The position numbers and the translations under genes are program-made. The notes beneath the pieces were generated by a model that saw only the letters and a list, made by a program, of their open reading frames with translations, had not been told where the DNA came from and did not search any database. From Tannerella sp. (GTDB taxonomy: Bacteria > Bacteroidota > Bacteroidia > Bacteroidales > Tannerellaceae): a stretch of DNA of 8,476 nucleotides. Each line of letters starts with the position of its first letter. Positions within the stretch are counted from its first letter, which is position 1. This document shows positions 7,201-8,476 of this stretch, in pieces. The stretch covers positions 1-8,476 of the forward strand of contig JAITDQ010000113.1 in the NCBI GenBank assembly GCA_031282485.1, written 5' to 3'.

Positions 7201-7559
7201 AGATCGACAGCGCCATTAAAGTGCTCGACCGTTGCATGGAAGTGATGCCCGAAGAAAACGTTCCTTACGACTATTCCGTTTATCCGATAGCCAGACTTTA
7301 TTTTTCGCTGGGAGAAACGGAAAAGGCAAAATTCATCACGGCGAAAATGATCGAACGATCCATGATTGAAGTCGACTGGATGCTCCGCCTCAAACCGTCG
7401 CAACGTGAACCGTTTCTGCGAAATGTAAACTATAACATGGCCGTAATGAGAGATATTCTGACAATCAGCCTGCAATATGATAAAGAGTTTGCCCAGTCTT
7501 ATGTCGAACGGTTCAACAAATACTCCATGCAGCTTGAATCAAGTCAAAAGAAACAGTAA
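4290..7559 (+). CDS. DUF2723 (TMEM260-like) multi-spanning putative glycosyltransferase, GT-C type
   Basis: A 1089-residue inner-membrane protein. The N-terminal half has about ten hydrophobic segments (first at roughly 12-27, last near 332-357), a soluble stretch (360-500), about four more membrane segments (568-588, 594-614, 628-648, 658-676) and a long soluble C-terminus. The DUF2723 hallmark lies in the first outer loop: ASFWDCGEF (31-39), with Asp35/Glu38 as candidate catalytic acids, then GHPPGAPLF (49-57). Other conserved stretches are QPRERDYAYAGSFYAF (620-635) and HGDNDTFPLWY (711-721). Helical, TPR-like repeats seem to occupy about 955-1030. The family includes human TMEM260, an O-mannosyltransferase; the bacterial members are thought to move sugars from lipid donors on the periplasmic side, but donor and acceptor are unknown here. 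The ATG at 4290 is chosen over a TTG at 4260 because the promoter -7 box overlaps the latter. Followed after 3 nt by a deacetylase gene. Confidence 0.9.
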   Translation: MKKFQLTNNITGGLVFAIAATVYLMTIEPTASFWDCGEFILSAYKLEVGHPPGAPLFMLVGNLFSHLSDVGNVAKMINSMSALFSALTILFLFWTITHLARKLIVSDVEKMTLSQTILILGCGLVGSLAYTFSDTFWFSAVEGEVYASSSLFTAVVFWLILKWEEHADAPHADRWIVLIAYLMGLSIGVHLLNLLCIPAIVLVYYYKKYPNPTLKGTFFALLISFVMIAIMMYGIVQSLVEVCGWFELFFVNGLGMPYNSGVFAYMIIITGILVWAIWETMREQVNERRMKIAFILSITLLGIPFVGSGYFLGIVIIVALTIFMFRYKKINIKAINTILVSLMVILIGYSSFALILIRATADTPMNQNKPSDIFTLRTYLAREQYGETPLLYGKTYVSEEKRESKGNISVPVSEPGVPTLTRVIKENPDEKDRYFVSSENERKVYIEETCMLFPRMYSSTDESHIAGYKEWGEVKGTPVRINTPGGEPKTVMKPTFAENLRFLFSYQLNFMYWRYFMWNFSGRQNDIQGHGNIIHGNWITGIKFLDGARLGPQDNMPLDITGNKAHNVFYMLPLILGILGILVQVLRKGETGIQSFWVTFFLFFMTGIAIVLYLNQTPLQPRERDYAYAGSFYAFCIWIGIGVIGVAKLLERAKLPSVVTAAAASLICLLVPIQMASQTWDDHDRSGRYVARDIGRNYLESCEPNAVIFTHGDNDTFPLWYVQEVEGVRTDVRVCNTSYLQTDWYINQMKRQAYNSEPLPISWTYKDYLQGKRDVVYIIPPADRPAGPIGVSTALSFMKSDDSRHKYPYGNTMLDYIPSSKFVLRIDSATVVKNKTVNPEYEPYIEKEMIFDYEGKNVITKVDVITMDMVNTNKWERPIYFASSIPGNLFGYVGNNLQKTGLAFQLVPINTTEHGISINTRKMYDNLMNKFKWGGIDKPGVYLEENTMRMCKSYRQVLFADLAEELIKEEKIDSAIKVLDRCMEVMPEENVPYDYSVYPIARLYFSLGETEKAKFITAKMIERSMIEVDWMLRLKPSQREPFLRNVNYNMAVMRDILTISLQYDKEFAQSYVERFNKYSMQLESSQKKQ

Positions 7560-7562
7560 ACG

Positions 7563-8180
7563 ATGTTGATCGAACAGCCCCCCCGGATTTACCGCTGGTT
7601 TTTTCCGGGGGCTTTTTGGCGGATACCTTCGCCAAAAGGACAGCCAAAATGCGTATACCTGACTTTCGACGACGGGCCTATCCCGGAAATGACCCCATGG
7701 ATTCTCGATACGCTCGACCGGTACGGGATAAAAGCCACTTTCTTTTGTGTCGGGGAAAATGTACGCAAATATCCCGAACTGTACCGAATGTTGACGGAAC
7801 GCGGTCATCGCACCGGCAATCACACATTCAATCATATACAGGGCATACGTTTCATGTCGAAAAATTATATCCGTAATATTGCGGAAGCATCCAAATACAT
7901 TGACGGCGATTTGTTCCGTCCGCCGCACGGGCACATGCGTTTTTCGCAAGTATTGAGATTGCGCAAGTTGTTCAGGATCATCATGTGGGACGTGGTAACC
8001 CGCGATTATAGCCCGCACATGACAGCCAAAGGCGTCTTTAACAACGTGAAACGATACACGCGTAACGGGTCGATAATCGTTTTTCACGACTCGCTGAAAG
8101 CTGTCGGGCGAATCGAAGAAGCCCTTCCGAAATCCATTGAATGGCTTTTAAACGAAGGATACGAATTTAGACTGTTGTAA
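7563..8180 (+). CDS. Polysaccharide deacetylase (carbohydrate esterase 4, NodB domain)
   Basis: A 205-residue NodB-fold deacetylase with all CE4 motifs visible: TFDDGP (34-39; Asp36 catalytic base, Asp37 metal ligand), GNHTFNH (85-91; His87 and His91 metal ligands), FRPPHG (118-123; His where RPPYG is commoner), WDVVTRDY (142-149) and IIVFHD (171-176; catalytic His175). It should remove acetyl groups from N-acetylhexosamine residues of a polysaccharide, glycolipid or peptidoglycan precursor. No signal peptide or membrane helix is apparent, so it may act in the cytosol, for example on a lipid-linked or nucleotide-linked sugar. The start 3 nt after the DUF2723 stop indicates one transcript and possible translational coupling. 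The N-terminal IEQPPRIYR...FPGAFWRI stretch matches what I recall of Bacteroidales homologues, which supports this start. A seven-C run occurs in codons 6-8; the frame is intact. Confidence 0.93.
   Translation: MLIEQPPRIYRWFFPGAFWRIPSPKGQPKCVYLTFDDGPIPEMTPWILDTLDRYGIKATFFCVGENVRKYPELYRMLTERGHRTGNHTFNHIQGIRFMSKNYIRNIAEASKYIDGDLFRPPHGHMRFSQVLRLRKLFRIIMWDVVTRDYSPHMTAKGVFNNVKRYTRNGSIIVFHDSLKAVGRIEEALPKSIEWLLNEGYEFRLL
7576..7617 (+). other. Terminator-like hairpin within the start of the deacetylase gene
   Basis: AGCCCCC (7576-7582) can pair with GGGGGCT (7607-7613), continuing after a two-C bulge through GGA (7585-7587) with TCC (7604-7606). A shifted register pairs CCCCCGGA (7580-7587) with TCCGGGGG (7604-7611) without a bulge. 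T residues follow to 7617. The element begins 17 nt after the DUF2723 stop codon, inside codons 5-19 of the deacetylase gene. It may reduce transcription into the deacetylase gene or simply reflect GC-rich codons. Confidence 0.45.
7612..7639 (+). other. Second hairpin in the deacetylase coding region, sharing the T tract
   Basis: CTTTTTGGCG (7612-7621) pairs with CGCCAAAAGG (7630-7639): ten positions, one G-U, around an 8-nt loop. Its left arm includes the T tract that follows the preceding hairpin, so the two structures sit back to back and share one or two bases. Seen directly; function unknown. Confidence 0.4.
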
Positions 8181-8245
8181 ACCACTCAGGTACTTCAAAA
8201 AAACGTTGAATCTCACGCGGCATAGTTTTGTGCATTGCTTTATCT
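8181..8245. other. Short non-coding stretch after the deacetylase gene
   Basis: No gene, promoter box or convincing terminator is seen between the deacetylase stop and the tandem repeat. The only pairing, TTCAA with TTGAA around 8194-8211, is short and is not followed by a T tract. Confidence 0.5.
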
Positions 8246-8388
8246 CTTCCCGACGACAAAAAATACATTGCCGCGAGTGCGGAAACCTTCCCGACGATAA
8301 AAAGTGCGTTGCCGCGAGTGCGGAAACCTTCCTGACGACGAAAAGTACGTTGCCGCGAGTGCGGAAACCTTTATGACGACAAAAGTGC
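8246..8388. repeat. 41-bp tandem repeat, three full copies plus a partial fourth
   Basis: Copies run 8246-8286, 8287-8327 and 8328-8368, with a partial copy from 8369 to about 8388. The last 19 nt of each full unit, TTGCCGCGAGTGCGGAAAC, are identical in all three. The first 22 nt vary at a few places, and every difference between adjacent full units is a transition. The constant part holds the small hairpin CCGC-GAGT-GCGG, extended in copies 2 and 3 by GTT/AAC across a G-A mismatch. As 41 is not a multiple of three, each copy shifts the reading frame, so open frames crossing the array are not credible genes. Confidence 0.9.
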
Positions 8389-8465
8389 CCTGAAAGGGCA
8401 TAATCAACAGCGCAGGGCAACGCCCTGTGTGGGAAACGTATATCGCCACTAAGCCCTAACGGGGC
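8386..8465. repeat. Cluster of three short GC-rich palindromes, REP-like
   Basis: Three hairpins follow one another: TGCCCT-GAA-AGGGCA (8386-8400), CAGGGC-AAC-GCCCTG (8413-8427, extendable to 8411-8429) and GCCCT-AAC-GGGGC (8453-8465, one G-U). All use a three-base loop and variants of the same GCCCT/AGGGC arm. The layout resembles dispersed extragenic repeats that I recall between genes in Bacteroidales genomes; membership of such a family is inference. The element directly abuts the partial fourth copy of the 41-bp repeat and may continue beyond the window. Confidence 0.7.
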
Positions 8466-8476
8466 GTAATCCGTCC

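Noticed and set aside
7539..8087. 182-codon open frame on the minus strand opposite the deacetylase gene
   Set aside because: It is antisense to a gene with complete CE4 motifs and shows no recognisable domain.
8246..8388. CRISPR array
   Set aside because: The 41-bp units are directly joined with no unique spacers, and no cas genes are present.
8148..8449. Two overlapping minus-strand open frames of 69 and 90 codons
   Set aside because: They read through the 41-bp repeat, whose length shifts the frame each copy; the peptides are the different frames of one repeat unit (KVSALAAT, RFPHSRQ, GFRTRGNV).

Overview
The window looks like chromosomal DNA of a Bacteroidales (Bacteroidota) bacterium. 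Three things support this. Start sites mostly lack a Shine-Dalgarno sequence. Several intergenic regions carry the Bacteroidota promoter pattern (TTG/TTTG, about 19-20 nt, then TAnnTTTG). The gene families and their order (greA then a HIT gene; a DUF2723 giant membrane protein then a polysaccharide deacetylase; a DUF4369/thioredoxin-like lipoprotein) are typical of that order. The genus cannot be set from the sequence alone.

Left part (1-1870), minus strand: a three-gene unit reading right to left. It holds a single-domain SIS sugar-phosphate isomerase of the arabinose-5-phosphate isomerase type, a PfkB sugar kinase overlapping it by 7 nt, and, 18 nt further on, a YjbQ/UPF0047 gene cut by the window edge. 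A short divergent promoter region (1871-1991) separates it from the plus-strand genes.

Centre (1992-4216), plus strand: a lipoprotein with a DUF4369-like N-terminus and a thioredoxin fold that has lost both active-site cysteines; then greA followed by a HIT-family nucleotide hydrolase. greA has a clear promoter and a leader of about 90 nt that contains a terminator-like hairpin with a seven-T tract, an arrangement resembling the E. coli greA leader that yields the GraL RNAs.

Right part (4290-8180), plus strand: its own promoter drives a 1089-residue multi-spanning DUF2723 (TMEM260-like, GT-C type) putative glycosyltransferase. A CE4 polysaccharide deacetylase starts 3 nt after it. The first 80 nt of the deacetylase gene fold into two strong adjacent hairpins, the first followed by a T tract.

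The last 296 bases hold no credible gene. They carry a 41-bp tandem repeat (3.5 copies) and then three short GC-rich palindromes resembling dispersed extragenic repeats. Most of the window is ordinary core-type genome. The points most worth checking are the greA leader attenuator, the cysteine-free thioredoxin lipoprotein, the hairpins at the start of the deacetylase gene and the repeat cluster at the right end.
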